64,000 nt of DNA from Kineosporiaceae bacterium (GTDB taxonomy: Bacteria > Actinomycetota > Actinomycetes > Actinomycetales > Kineosporiaceae), in the NCBI GenBank assembly GCA_016713225.1, contig JADJPO010000003.1:372001-436000 (forward strand). Reading direction: 5' to 3'. This document shows positions 1 to 8,532 of the stretch, one piece after another. Within the stretch, counting starts at the first letter, position 1, and every line of letters starts with the position of its first letter. Both the position numbers and the translations under genes were made by a program. Under the pieces are notes generated by a model. It searched no databases and had not been told where the DNA came from. It saw only the letters and a list, made by a program, of their open reading frames with translations.

Positions 1-2
1 AC

Positions 3-920
3 GCCGCTCGCGCCGACCTGCGTCCGCTGGTGTTCACCGGGTCGGTCACGGCCGGTGGCGCGCTGATGAACACCACCGAGGTCGAGAACTTCCCCGGCTT
101 CCCGCAGGGAATCCTGGGGCCTGACCTGATGGAGCACATGCGGACTCAGGCCGAGCGGTTCGGGGCCGAACTCGTCGTGGACGACGTGGTCGAGGTCGAT
201 CTGCGCGGCGCGGTGAAGCAGGTGGTCACCGGCGACGCGCAGTGGGGCAACCGCACGGTGCACCACGCCCGGACCGTGATCCTGGCGACCGGTTCGGCGT
301 ATCGCGAGCTGGGTCTGGCGAACGAGAAGCGGCTGTCGGGTCACGGTGTCTCCTGGTGCGCCACGTGCGACGGGTTCTTCTTCCGCGGCCAGGACATCGT
401 GGTGGTCGGGGGCGGCGACTCGGCCGTCGAGGAGGCGACGTTCCTGAGCCGTTTCGCGCGCAGCGTGACGCTGGTGCACCGGCGTGACCAGCTGCGCGCC
501 AGCAAGATCATGCAACAGCGCGCCATCGACGATCCGAAGATCAGCTTCGCCTGGAACAGCGAGGTGGTCGACATCCTGGGTGAGCAGAAGGTGAGCGGCG
601 TCGTCCTGCGCGACGTCCTCACCGGTCAGCAACGCACCCTGGACGTCACCGGGATCTTCGTGGCGATCGGTCACGACCCACGGGTCGACCTCGTCCGCGA
701 TCAGGTGGCGCTCGACGCCGCCGGCTTCATCGCGGTGGACGGCCGATCGTCGCGCACCAGCCTTCCGGGGGTGTTCGCCTGCGGGGACGTGGTCGATCAC
801 GACTACATGCAGGCCATCACGGCCGCCGGGTCGGGGTGTGTCGCCGCGCTGGACGCCGAACGCTACCTGGCCGCGCGGGCCGATGCCCCGGATCGAGTGC
901 TGACCGCCGCCGCACCCTGA
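3..920 (+). CDS. trxB: Thioredoxin reductase, 5' end outside window
   Basis: NADPH-dependent flavoprotein that reduces a thioredoxin-like partner in the cytoplasm. The frame is open from the window edge and the N-terminal FAD-binding GxGxxG is cut off, so this is partial. Visible landmarks in order: TEVENFPGF, the redox CATC motif (Cys codons at 357 and 366), the NADPH-binding VVVGGGDSAVEEA, and the C-terminal FAD motif GVFACGDVVDHDYMQAITAAG. It sits directly upstream of an ArsR regulator, a CSCS permease and a small CxxC redoxin, so it may serve that unit (compare arsT of some Streptomyces arsenic clusters) rather than be the housekeeping copy; that role is inference. The family call is secure. 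Confidence 0.95.
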   Translation, partial: AARADLRPLVFTGSVTAGGALMNTTEVENFPGFPQGILGPDLMEHMRTQAERFGAELVVDDVVEVDLRGAVKQVVTGDAQWGNRTVHHARTVILATGSAYRELGLANEKRLSGHGVSWCATCDGFFFRGQDIVVVGGGDSAVEEATFLSRFARSVTLVHRRDQLRASKIMQQRAIDDPKISFAWNSEVVDILGEQKVSGVVLRDVLTGQQRTLDVTGIFVAIGHDPRVDLVRDQVALDAAGFIAVDGRSSRTSLPGVFACGDVVDHDYMQAITAAGSGCVAALDAERYLAARADAPDRVLTAAAP

Positions 921-958
921 TCGCTCGGCTCCATGCCTCGGGCCGTTCGTCATGACTC

Positions 959-1339
959 GTGGACCCGGCCGGCGCGTATGTTTCGATCGTGTTCGAATCA
1001 ACCACGATTGAATCATTACCGACGGCCGGGTCGGTCGACGTCGGCCCGGTCGTGGTGGACCAGCAGGCCGTCGCGGTATTGGCAGTGATCGCCGATCCGA
1101 GTCGCTATGCGCTCGTTCAGGCCCTGACGGCGGGGACGACGTGCGTGTGCGCATTGCAGACGCAGGTGCCGATCGCCGCGAACCTGCTCTCGTATCACCT
1201 GAAGGTGTTGCGCGAGGCGGGCCTGATCACGGCGGCGAGGCGGGGCCGCTGGATCGACTACACCCTCGCCCCCGACGCGCTGGACCGCTTGCGCGGTGCA
1301 CTTCCGGGGGCGCCGGCCGAGCGCGGGTACCACTCGTGA
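959..1339 (+). CDS. ArsR/SmtB-family metalloregulator
   Basis: Winged-helix repressor of about 116-126 residues. The DNA-binding segment reads NLLSYHLKVLREAGLI and is preceded by TCVCAL, which matches the CVC-type thiolate site in the recognition-helix region of As/Sb- or Cd-responsive ArsR proteins. The start is GTG, at 959 or more likely 989; no in-frame ATG exists. A short inverted repeat TCAA-ccacga-TTGA near 999 could be part of the operator. Its stop overlaps the GTG of the permease gene (GTGA), so the two are probably translationally coupled. The metal specificity is inferred from the CVC motif and the neighbours. Confidence 0.88.
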   Translation: MDPAGAYVSIVFESTTIESLPTAGSVDVGPVVVDQQAVAVLAVIADPSRYALVQALTAGTTCVCALQTQVPIAANLLSYHLKVLREAGLITAARRGRWIDYTLAPDALDRLRGALPGAPAERGYHS

Positions 1340-2400
1340 GTGCCGTCGAGTTGCTCCACCTGGACTCGCCGAACCTGACCCGGCGGCGGCTGGGGCTGAC
1401 CCTGGCGGGTGCCGGGCTCGTCTGGGCCGGCGCGTATCGGCTCAACCCCCTGCTCTGGGACGCCGTACTGTTCGATGCACTCGGACTCGACCCCTCGGGG
1501 CGGCTCGGTGAGAGCATCCGGTTCTTCTGCTACGACACCGTCAAGATCGCGTTGTTGTTGACGGTGATCATCTTTGCCGTGACCTTTGCTCGCTCCTACC
1601 TCTCGGTCGAGCGCACCCGAACCCTGCTCGGCGGCCGGCGGGAAGGGGTGGGCAACGTGATGGCGGCCGGGCTCGGGGTGGCCACACCGTTCTGCTCCTG
1701 CTCGGCGGTTCCCGCCTTCATCGGGTTCGTGGCCGCAGGCGTGCCGATCGGGGTCACGCTGTCGTTCCTGATCGCCTCGCCGCTGGTCAACGAGGTGGCG
1801 ATCGGCCTGCTGCTGACCATGTTCGGCGTGCGGATCACCCTGCTCTACGTGGCGGCCGGTCTGGTCGTGGCGATCGCCGCCGGCTGGGTGCTGGGTCGAC
1901 TCGGAGTGCAGCGGTGGGTCGAGCCGTTCGTGTTCGAGACCCGGCTGCGCGGTGTGGTGATCGATCCGGCGATCGGCCTGAGTCTGTCCGACCGGGTCCA
2001 GATCGCCGTCGAGGAGGTGCGGTCCATCCTGACCCGCATCTGGCCCTACCTGCTCATCGGGGTCGGCCTGGGCGCGGTGATCCACGGCTGGGCACCTGAG
2101 GACGTGTTCACGCGCTTCGCCGGCGCCGACAACCCGTTCGCCGTCCTGGTGGCGGTCGGGATCGGGGTCCCGCTCTACTCCAACGCCGCAGGCGTCATGC
2201 CGTTGGTCGAGGCCCTGCACGACAAGGGGCTGCCCATGGGCACGCTGCTCGCCTTCATGATGAGCGTCGTCGCGCTGTCCGCGCCGGAGCTCATTCTGCT
2301 GCGCCGGGTACTCCGGCCACCACTGCTGGCGATGTTCGTCGGGGTGGTCGCCACCGGCATCGTTGCCGTCGGATACCTGTTCAACGCACTGCTCGGGTGA
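1336..2400 (+). CDS. Permease, ArsP/DUF318 (YraQ-like) family
   Basis: Integral membrane protein of 354 residues with about eight hydrophobic segments. It carries the family signature TPFCSCSAVPAFIGF in one transmembrane helix and a second symmetric motif GVPLYSNAAGVMPL near the C-terminus. ArsP-type members export trivalent organoarsenicals, while other members have no assigned substrate. The GTG start overlaps the ArsR stop, and a CxxC redoxin gene follows after 34 bases. The ArsR-permease-redoxin order recurs in bacterial metalloid-resistance loci. The substrate cannot be decided from sequence alone. Confidence 0.88.
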   Translation: MSAVELLHLDSPNLTRRRLGLTLAGAGLVWAGAYRLNPLLWDAVLFDALGLDPSGRLGESIRFFCYDTVKIALLLTVIIFAVTFARSYLSVERTRTLLGGRREGVGNVMAAGLGVATPFCSCSAVPAFIGFVAAGVPIGVTLSFLIASPLVNEVAIGLLLTMFGVRITLLYVAAGLVVAIAAGWVLGRLGVQRWVEPFVFETRLRGVVIDPAIGLSLSDRVQIAVEEVRSILTRIWPYLLIGVGLGAVIHGWAPEDVFTRFAGADNPFAVLVAVGIGVPLYSNAAGVMPLVEALHDKGLPMGTLLAFMMSVVALSAPELILLRRVLRPPLLAMFVGVVATGIVAVGYLFNALLG

Positions 2401-2434
2401 GACCCCGCGGCATCAGCGACGATGAGAGGAAGAC

Positions 2435-2683
2435 ATGATGATCATCAAGGTGCTCGGCTCCGGCTGTGCGAACTGCGAGCAACTCGAGGCACGCACCCGC
2501 ACGGCCTTGGCCGAGCTCGGCGCGGTGGCACAGATCGAGCACGTCGTCGACCTCGGCGAGATTGCGGGATACGGCGTCATGCGCACGCCGGCGCTCGTGG
2601 TCGACGACCAGGTGGTGGTGTCGGGCCGGGTGCCGACCGCCGGTCAGCTGCGCGAGGTGCTCGCGGGTCTCGGTCTGGGCTGA
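2435..2683 (+). CDS. Small redox-active disulfide protein (thioredoxin-3 family)
   Basis: An 82-residue thioredoxin-fold protein with the redox motif GCANC (CxxC) at residues 10-13, the family position, and the cis-proline strand MRTPALVVDDQVV. AGAGGAAG-like purines lie just before the ATG. It is the third gene of the ArsR-permease unit and is a plausible partner of the thioredoxin reductase at 3-920, handing electrons to the permease substrate or keeping a metal-binding thiol reduced. Fold and motif are clear; the role is inference. Confidence 0.88.
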   Translation: MMIIKVLGSGCANCEQLEARTRTALAELGAVAQIEHVVDLGEIAGYGVMRTPALVVDDQVVVSGRVPTAGQLREVLAGLGLG

Positions 2684-2738
2684 GGCCGACGTCGAGGAGC
2701 TCGTCGCCGAGCTGCCGCCGAAAGAGGACCATGAGGAC

Positions 2739-3377
2739 GTGGAGCACAACGCGTCCCGGCTACGTCGGGACTGGACCGTGGCGTTCGTCGCCGGGGAGCT
2801 GGTCGGCTTCGTGCCGCCGGCTGTCACCGGTGCCGTGCTGGCCGCGCGCGGGGCGGGTGATGTCGCCCTCACGGCCGGCCTGACCGTGGCCGGAACTCTC
2901 GAGGGGGCTGCCCTCGGCTGGACGCAGTCGGCAGTCGTGAGCAGGGCGCTGCCGGGCCTGCTCCGGCGACAGTGGATCGGGGCGACGGCACTCGCGGCCG
3001 CACTGGCCTGGCTCGCCGGGATGGGAGGCTCGGCCGCGATCCAGGCGTTCGGGGTGATGTCACTGGTGTTCGTCGGGCCGGGCCTGGTCGTCGGCCTGCT
3101 GGCCATGGGTGTCCTGCAGTGGCTGGTGCTGCGCCGCCACGTACCCGGCGCCCGATCCTGGATCGGTGTCACCTCGGGCGCCTGGCTGGTCGGGGTGATG
3201 ATCCCGGTCACGGCCCTGTCGACGGTGCCGAACGGGTGGCCGTTACCGGTGCACGTGGTCGTGGGGGTCGCCGCCGCCGTTCTCATGGGCATCACGGTCG
3301 GGCTGCTGACCGGCACCAGGTTGGTGCGACTGACGGGACAGGCGCTCCGCGCGCCGAGCCGGGTCACGACGAGCTGA
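2739..3377 (+). CDS. Predicted multi-pass membrane protein
   Basis: About 212 residues with roughly six hydrophobic helices; no family recognised. The GTG at 2739 is chosen as the first reasonable start (VEHNASRLRRDW...); the frame is open further upstream, over the redoxin stop, so translation could begin earlier by coupling. It lies 56 bases after the redoxin gene on the same strand and may be co-transcribed with the ArsR unit. No charged pore motif, Cys pair or catalytic motif was seen. Confidence 0.6.
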   Translation: MEHNASRLRRDWTVAFVAGELVGFVPPAVTGAVLAARGAGDVALTAGLTVAGTLEGAALGWTQSAVVSRALPGLLRRQWIGATALAAALAWLAGMGGSAAIQAFGVMSLVFVGPGLVVGLLAMGVLQWLVLRRHVPGARSWIGVTSGAWLVGVMIPVTALSTVPNGWPLPVHVVVGVAAAVLMGITVGLLTGTRLVRLTGQALRAPSRVTTS

Positions 3378-3515
3378 CGCCGAGGTCCTCACCAGAAGGA
3401 AGGGGGCGCGCTCATCGGCCGAGGCCTCGACAGGTTCACCCCGAACGACCGCTTTGTCGGTGGTGTGTGGTTGCATCGGTTCGAGCGTGATCCGGATCGC
3501 ACGGGGAGGCGATCG

Positions 3516-5360
3516 ATGGGGGAGACGACCACCGAGGGTGGGGCGAGGCATCGCGCGGCCTCACCCGAGGAGCCGTTCCTGGGCGATGAGTTCGGGGCAC
3601 GGGCACTGCAGACAGTGCGTGCGGCGTACGGCGAGCGGTGGTTCGCCGAGGGCGACCCGCGCGTCGTCCACCGATTGCTGCTCGATCAGCTGTGCCGCCA
3701 TCGGCCGTCGCCCGAGGCGCGGTACCTGGTCGATCGTCGACTGCTCCCGACGTTGCTCGAGGCCGTCCACGATGTCGCCGGCGACCTCGACCACGACGAC
3801 GCGGGCCTGGCGTCGTCCGCGACAGCGCTGCTCGCCGAGGTGAGCATCAGGTGCGGTGCCGGGGCGCGAGGCACCGGCGCGTCGCGTTGCGCCCCCGTGG
3901 CCCGAGCCGCGCTCTCCCACCTGACCGCGCGCACCGTGAGCGGCGCCACGACGTCGGTGGAGCTGGCCCGCGCGCTGCTGCGGGTACGCCAGGCGGTGAC
4001 CAACCGCGCGCTGCGGGCACTGATCGACACCGCGCTCGACGTCCCCGATGGCAGCGAACCCGGTGGGCCGGCCGGCGGGTGGCCCACCGACCTGCCGGAT
4101 GGCGCCGTTCCCGACCTGGGTCTGGATGCCGACGGCCGCGCTCAGCTGCCGGTGGGTGAGCACCTCGCACGGCTGCACCTCACCGGGGACGCGCACGGAG
4201 CCCGGCTCACGGTGACCTGGTGGGTGCCCTCGGGGGGATTGGTGCACCGGGTCCCCGAGGCGGTGGCCCGCGAGCACCCGGCCGAGCTGGCCCAGCTGAG
4301 CCGAATGGCCCAGCGGGCCAAGACGATCGCCGCTGCCCAGCAGCGACGGCTGGAACGCCTGCTGGCTGACGATCCGGTGATCACCGGCACGACCTGGTCC
4401 GCGTGCTACCTGTCGCACCCCCTGGTGGGGCTGCACGCCCGAACCCTGCTCTGGCAGCTGCGCTGCGGCGAGGATGCCCGCTGGAGAACGGGACTGCCCG
4501 AACAGCGGCGCGGTGGCTGGGGGCTGCGCGACCCGGACGGCGCCTGGGTTGCTGTTTCGGGGCGAGATCAGCTGCGGTTCTGGCACCCGGCACGGGCCGA
4601 GGCCGACGAGGTCGATCGCTGGCGACACCTGACCTGGGACGAGGAGTACTACCAGTCCTTCCCGCAGATCTGGCGCGACGTGCATCGCCTTCCGCCTGGT
4701 CGCAGCGGCAGCGCTCAGATGCTCGGCGATCGGTTGCTGAGCCGGGCTCGTGCGCTGGCACTGGTCCGCCATCGGGGATGGGTGGTGGAGCGGACGGCGA
4801 CCGGGTTCACGGCGACTCGGCGGATCGCGGCCGGCAGGCTGTGCGCCGAATGGCGAACCGACGTGGTGCAGGTCGAGGCCGACGGCGAGCTGCAGCCGTT
4901 CCTGCGGCCGACCACGCTGCGCTGGCATCGGCAGGACCGGACCGGGGTGCGGCCCGTCGAGGCGGGCGAGGTGTCACCCATCACCGTCAGCGAGGTACTG
5001 CGCGACCTGGTTCACCTGGTGGCGGCCACGGGCCGAGCATCGAGCACGGACCGCGCCGCGCCGCCGCTGGATGCGCCGGGGTGGCTCCGCCGGCTGGCGC
5101 TCGAACGGCTGCTGGCCCGGGATGCGATCCCGGGAGCCACGGTCGAGGGGCCTCACCTGGTGGTGCGCTCGGCCTCGGGTGGCTGGCAGCTGCACCTGTC
5201 CACGGGGGTGGTGCGGGAGCAGGCCGACGGCCGGCTCGGATCACTCGTCCACCGACCTCGCCCGTTGGGGATCTTCCTGCCGTTCGAGGACCGCGGTCTG
5301 CTGCACCGCCTGGTGGCGACGGCGCGCGTGGTGGCACGCACCGAGGGGGGACCCGAGTGA
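3516..5360 (+). CDS. DUF4132 domain-containing protein
   Basis: A 614-residue soluble protein of unknown biochemical role. The C-terminal half matches the DUF4132 pattern seen in MolR-like proteins: a strand-rich stretch ending in LGIFLPFEDRGLLHRLVATARVVA, preceded by residues resembling DQLRFWHPARAEADEVDRWRHL. The N-terminal 200 residues are helical and low in conservation signals. The ATG at 3516 is preceded by GGGAGG with six bases spacing, better than an in-frame ATG at 3465. No usual WGR or ATPase partner is encoded nearby. The family call is moderate. Confidence 0.7.
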   Translation: MGETTTEGGARHRAASPEEPFLGDEFGARALQTVRAAYGERWFAEGDPRVVHRLLLDQLCRHRPSPEARYLVDRRLLPTLLEAVHDVAGDLDHDDAGLASSATALLAEVSIRCGAGARGTGASRCAPVARAALSHLTARTVSGATTSVELARALLRVRQAVTNRALRALIDTALDVPDGSEPGGPAGGWPTDLPDGAVPDLGLDADGRAQLPVGEHLARLHLTGDAHGARLTVTWWVPSGGLVHRVPEAVAREHPAELAQLSRMAQRAKTIAAAQQRRLERLLADDPVITGTTWSACYLSHPLVGLHARTLLWQLRCGEDARWRTGLPEQRRGGWGLRDPDGAWVAVSGRDQLRFWHPARAEADEVDRWRHLTWDEEYYQSFPQIWRDVHRLPPGRSGSAQMLGDRLLSRARALALVRHRGWVVERTATGFTATRRIAAGRLCAEWRTDVVQVEADGELQPFLRPTTLRWHRQDRTGVRPVEAGEVSPITVSEVLRDLVHLVAATGRASSTDRAAPPLDAPGWLRRLALERLLARDAIPGATVEGPHLVVRSASGGWQLHLSTGVVREQADGRLGSLVHRPRPLGIFLPFEDRGLLHRLVATARVVARTEGGPE

Positions 5361-5395
5361 TCGAGGGGAGCTGCCGGACCTCCGCGTGACCACGA

Positions 5396-6355
5396 TCAGG
5401 GCCAGCGACCGAGCTGAACCACCGAGCCGTCCTCACCGACCAGCCGTGACGGCAGGTCGCGGGCGCGCAGCCAGGCCAGTCCGGCGGCGCCACGCACGAT
5501 CGTCGTGGTGCTGGCCAGGTTCGCCTCGAGGCAGGACGCCGCGGCGACCGTCACCGCTCGCCACGGCGTGCGGGCCGGCATGCCGGTGCGGGGGTCCAGC
5601 ACGTGGTGCAGGAGTTCGCCGCCGCGAGTCCATCGCCGGGCCGCGGTGCCCGAGGTGGCCAGGCCACCGCCGGTCAGGGCGATCACCTGAGCCGGCTCGT
5701 CATCCTGGGTCTGCTGCACGGCGATCGGCCATCCACCCTCGGGCGCCGGGCCGGCCATCGCCAGATCGCCGCCGAGGCTGACCAACACCCCGCAGCCGTG
5801 ATCGGCCGCCAGGGCCGCGGCGGCGCGGTCGGCAGCCCAGGCCTTGGCCGTGGCGCCGAGGTCGAGCCGTACCCCGGCCGGCACCTGCAGCATCCCGCGG
5901 GGGCGGTCGAGGTGGACATCACGCCAGCTCGCCGCCGTGGACACCGCGATCTTCAGCTGGTGCTGAGCCGCTGTGCCGCTGGCGGAACTGTCCGTGTCCG
6001 CGATCTGGGAGAACGTGCGGTCGTAGCCCAGGGCGGACATGTGATGCCCCAACGTGGGGTCGAGTGCCCCGCCGGTCCGGCGGGCGCCGTTCAGGGCCAC
6101 TGCCACCGCGTCGGCGAGCAGCGGGCTGACCCGAGTCGGTCGGCCGCCCGCCTCATCGAGGCGCACGAGCTCTGAGTCGCTGCGAAACCGGCTGCACGTG
6201 GCGTCCAGAGCCTCCAGCCGGGCGGCGAGATCCGCGCGGGCGGCACCGAGCCTGTCGGCGTCGGTGACCACCAGACGTACCTGGACGCCGAGCGCTCGCC
6301 ACGTCGCCGAGCGCAGTGCAGAGGTCGTCGACCTCGAGGGCGCCGAGACGCTCAT
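5396..6355 (-). CDS. apbE: FAD:protein FMN transferase (ApbE family)
   Basis: A 319-residue enzyme that covalently attaches FMN to threonine or serine of target proteins, usually outside the membrane. Family landmarks: SRFRSDSELVRLDEAGG near the N-terminus, LDPTLGHHMSALGYD, the glycine-rich VRLDLGATAKAWAADRAAAAL, VSLGGDLAMAGP, and the metal/flavin motif HHVLDPRTGMPA followed by EANLASTTTIV. No signal peptide or lipobox is seen. Its ATG overlaps the stop of the upstream acidic membrane-protein gene (ATGA), so they form an operon. No FMN-binding-domain protein is encoded nearby, so the flavinylation substrate is not apparent. Confidence 0.93.
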   Translation of the reverse strand: MSVSAPSRSTTSALRSATWRALGVQVRLVVTDADRLGAARADLAARLEALDATCSRFRSDSELVRLDEAGGRPTRVSPLLADAVAVALNGARRTGGALDPTLGHHMSALGYDRTFSQIADTDSSASGTAAQHQLKIAVSTAASWRDVHLDRPRGMLQVPAGVRLDLGATAKAWAADRAAAALAADHGCGVLVSLGGDLAMAGPAPEGGWPIAVQQTQDDEPAQVIALTGGGLATSGTAARRWTRGGELLHHVLDPRTGMPARTPWRAVTVAAASCLEANLASTTTIVRGAAGLAWLRARDLPSRLVGEDGSVVQLGRWP

Positions 6356-6801
6356 GACGTGTGCGTGGCGGCCGCCGGCGCCTGGGCCGCGGTGGTCGGG
6401 GCCTGCACCGCGGCCTGACCGGAGCCGGAACTGGTCGCGGCGTCATCGGAATCGTCCGACCTGTCGGTGTCCTCGGAATGGTCGGAGTCGTCGGAGCCCT
6501 GGGAGCTGTCCCAGTGCTCGCTGTCCTCATCGGCGCTCGTCGAGCTGGATTGGCTGCTGGACTGGCTGTTGTTCGCGCTGTCGGTGGCGGCCTGGGCGGC
6601 CTCGTTGCCGCTCGCGACGATGGTCACCACGGCTCCGGTGCCGAACAGGGCCGCGGCCCCCAGGCCCACCGTGGCCAGACGCACTCCGCGCCGGGCGGCG
6701 TCCCGGCGAGCCTGCCGAGAGGTGACCTGGGTCGGGGGCACGGCGAAGGCTCCGGGGACCTGAGCGTCGGGCTGTTCGTGGGGGAGTGGCTGGTAGGTCA
6801 T
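6352..6801 (-). CDS. Small membrane-anchored protein with acidic Ser/Asp tail
   Basis: A 149-residue protein: a 45-residue N-terminal region with Pro and Arg, one transmembrane helix (about residues 43-62, GLGAAALFGTGAVVTIVAS), and an exported tail rich in Ser, Asp, Glu, Gln and Ala with SDDSDHSEDTD-like repeats. No FMN-binding domain or clear SGAT-type flavinylation site was found. It is translationally coupled to apbE, so it may be an ApbE target or an anchoring partner, but that is only context. Confidence 0.7.
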   Translation of the reverse strand: MTYQPLPHEQPDAQVPGAFAVPPTQVTSRQARRDAARRGVRLATVGLGAAALFGTGAVVTIVASGNEAAQAATDSANNSQSSSQSSSTSADEDSEHWDSSQGSDDSDHSEDTDRSDDSDDAATSSGSGQAAVQAPTTAAQAPAAATHTS

Positions 6802-6949
6802 GGTGGGGCTCCGGGGGTCGACTGCCGCCGTCCATCGGCGACAACCCCACCGTGGCCCGGCCGACTACGAGGACCATGTCGCCGGCCTGTGGGCCGGCTG
6901 TGAGCCTCGGGTGACGGCCGTGGGACCGCAGCGCACCATCAGAGCACCG

Positions 6950-8482
6950 TCAGAGCACCGGGAATCCCGCCAGGGACTCACTCCGGTCGGTCGGTGGCAC
7001 CCGCAGCACCAGTCGGGTGCCGGTGCCTGCCGTCGAGCGGATCTTCAGCACAGCGCCGAGCAACTCGGCGCGCCGTTGCATGTTCGCCAGTCCGTTACCG
7101 GGCTGAACCTGGTTGGGGTCGAACCCGGTGCCGTCGTCCGTCACCACCAAGGTGACGGCACCGGTGGGGCTCACGCGCAGGCGGACCACGGCCTTGGTGG
7201 CCTCGGCGTGCCGCACGATGTTGGACAGGCTCTCGCTCACCACACCGAGTACGTGGTCGACCACCGCCGCCGGAGCGTCCTCGAGCTCACCGTCCACATC
7301 GAGCAGAGGGCTGAACCCGAGCTGGTCGGCGCGCGCGTCGACGACTCGGCGCAGCAGGTCGACGCCCCGATCCGGGTCCCCCGTCTCGAGGTCGAAGATC
7401 GTCGTGCGGATCTGCTTGATGGTGGCATCGAGTTGGTCGACGGTGGCGGCCACCCGGGCGGTCGCCAGCGGCGCGCTGATCAAGGGCTGGACCGAGTCCA
7501 AGGCCATGCCGGCGGCGAACAGGTCCTGGATGACGCTGTCGTGCAGGTCCCGGGCGATGCGCTCGCGATCCTCCAGCACCCGAAGGCGTTCCCGGTCGGC
7601 GCGCAACTCACCGATGTGCAGCGCGGCGGCTGCCTGGTCGGCGAAGCTGCGCGCCACATCGATGTCGTTGCGGCTGAAGGGATGCCCGACCGGTCGGACC
7701 ATCCCGAGCACGCCGATCACCACATCCGGCGTGCGCAACGGCAGTGCCAGGACCTCGGCGCGTCCCTCGGCCGGCAGGATGCCCTCGATCACCGCGTGCG
7801 GTTCTCCATCGGAGGCGGTCACCACGGCCCGCCCCACGGGCAACACCCGGGCCGCCAGCGTGAGCTCGAGGGGTACCTGGGTGTCGACCAGGGGCTGGGC
7901 ATCGTGACCGTCGGCGGCTCGCACGGTGGCGCTGTGACCATCGGGGGAGGGCACCATGACCACGGCGTCGCTGGCCCCGAGCAACATCCGGGCCCGTCGG
8001 CACACCAGGGACAGCGACCGTGAGGGATGGGCCCCGAGCAGCACGGCGAGCCGGATCTCGCCCAGGGCGCTCGCCCAGGCCTGGCGCCGCTCGCGATCGG
8101 CCTCGGCGGCCCGGCGTCGGCTGACGTCGACCAGGTGCAGCAGGCACAGGGGCTCGCCCCCGTCGTCGCGGTCGGGCAGAACCGAGGTGTGTACCTCGAG
8201 CCACACCGTCGAGCCGTCGGCTCGGCGGCAGGGACGCTCCCCGGTGAATCCGGGCACCTCGTCGGCACCCCGCCAGCTGTCGATCTTGCGGCCGGCGCGG
8301 CGTTCCCGGTAGTCGTTCACCGAACGCCCCACCATCACCGTGGGTTCGACACCCAGGAGATCGGCGAGAACCCGGTTCACCCGGACGATGCGGTGGCCGC
8401 CACGGGTCACCATGGCCATCCCCACCGGGGCATGGTCGAAGGCGGCACGAAACGCTCCCCGGCCGAGGTCGGAGGCGTTCAT
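6950..8482 (-). CDS. PAS-GAF sensor histidine kinase, NarL-type partner (DevS-like)
   Basis: A 510-residue cytoplasmic two-component kinase. Order: PAS domain (about 10-125), GAF domain (about 165-310), HisKA_3 dimerisation domain with the phosphorylated His in RIARDLHDSVIQDLFAAG, and a HATPase domain with SESLSNIVRHAEA (N-box) and DDGTGFDPNQVQPGNGLANM (G-boxes). No transmembrane segment is visible. It follows a DevR-like regulator on the same strand, and a DosR-type box precedes the operon, so a hypoxia/redox-sensing DevS-like role is suggested. Whether the GAF domain binds haem cannot be read from the sequence. Confidence 0.92.
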   Translation of the reverse strand: MNASDLGRGAFRAAFDHAPVGMAMVTRGGHRIVRVNRVLADLLGVEPTVMVGRSVNDYRERRAGRKIDSWRGADEVPGFTGERPCRRADGSTVWLEVHTSVLPDRDDGGEPLCLLHLVDVSRRRAAEADRERRQAWASALGEIRLAVLLGAHPSRSLSLVCRRARMLLGASDAVVMVPSPDGHSATVRAADGHDAQPLVDTQVPLELTLAARVLPVGRAVVTASDGEPHAVIEGILPAEGRAEVLALPLRTPDVVIGVLGMVRPVGHPFSRNDIDVARSFADQAAAALHIGELRADRERLRVLEDRERIARDLHDSVIQDLFAAGMALDSVQPLISAPLATARVAATVDQLDATIKQIRTTIFDLETGDPDRGVDLLRRVVDARADQLGFSPLLDVDGELEDAPAAVVDHVLGVVSESLSNIVRHAEATKAVVRLRVSPTGAVTLVVTDDGTGFDPNQVQPGNGLANMQRRAELLGAVLKIRSTAGTGTRLVLRVPPTDRSESLAGFPVL

Positions 8483-8532
8483 CGTGGGCTCACCCGCTCC
8501 CGGTAGGGACTCGACACCTGATCATGCCCGGG

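Noticed and set aside
3465..3515. Earlier in-frame ATG for the DUF4132 gene
   Set aside because: The ATG at 3516 has a proper GGGAGG at six bases; the upstream codons look non-coding.
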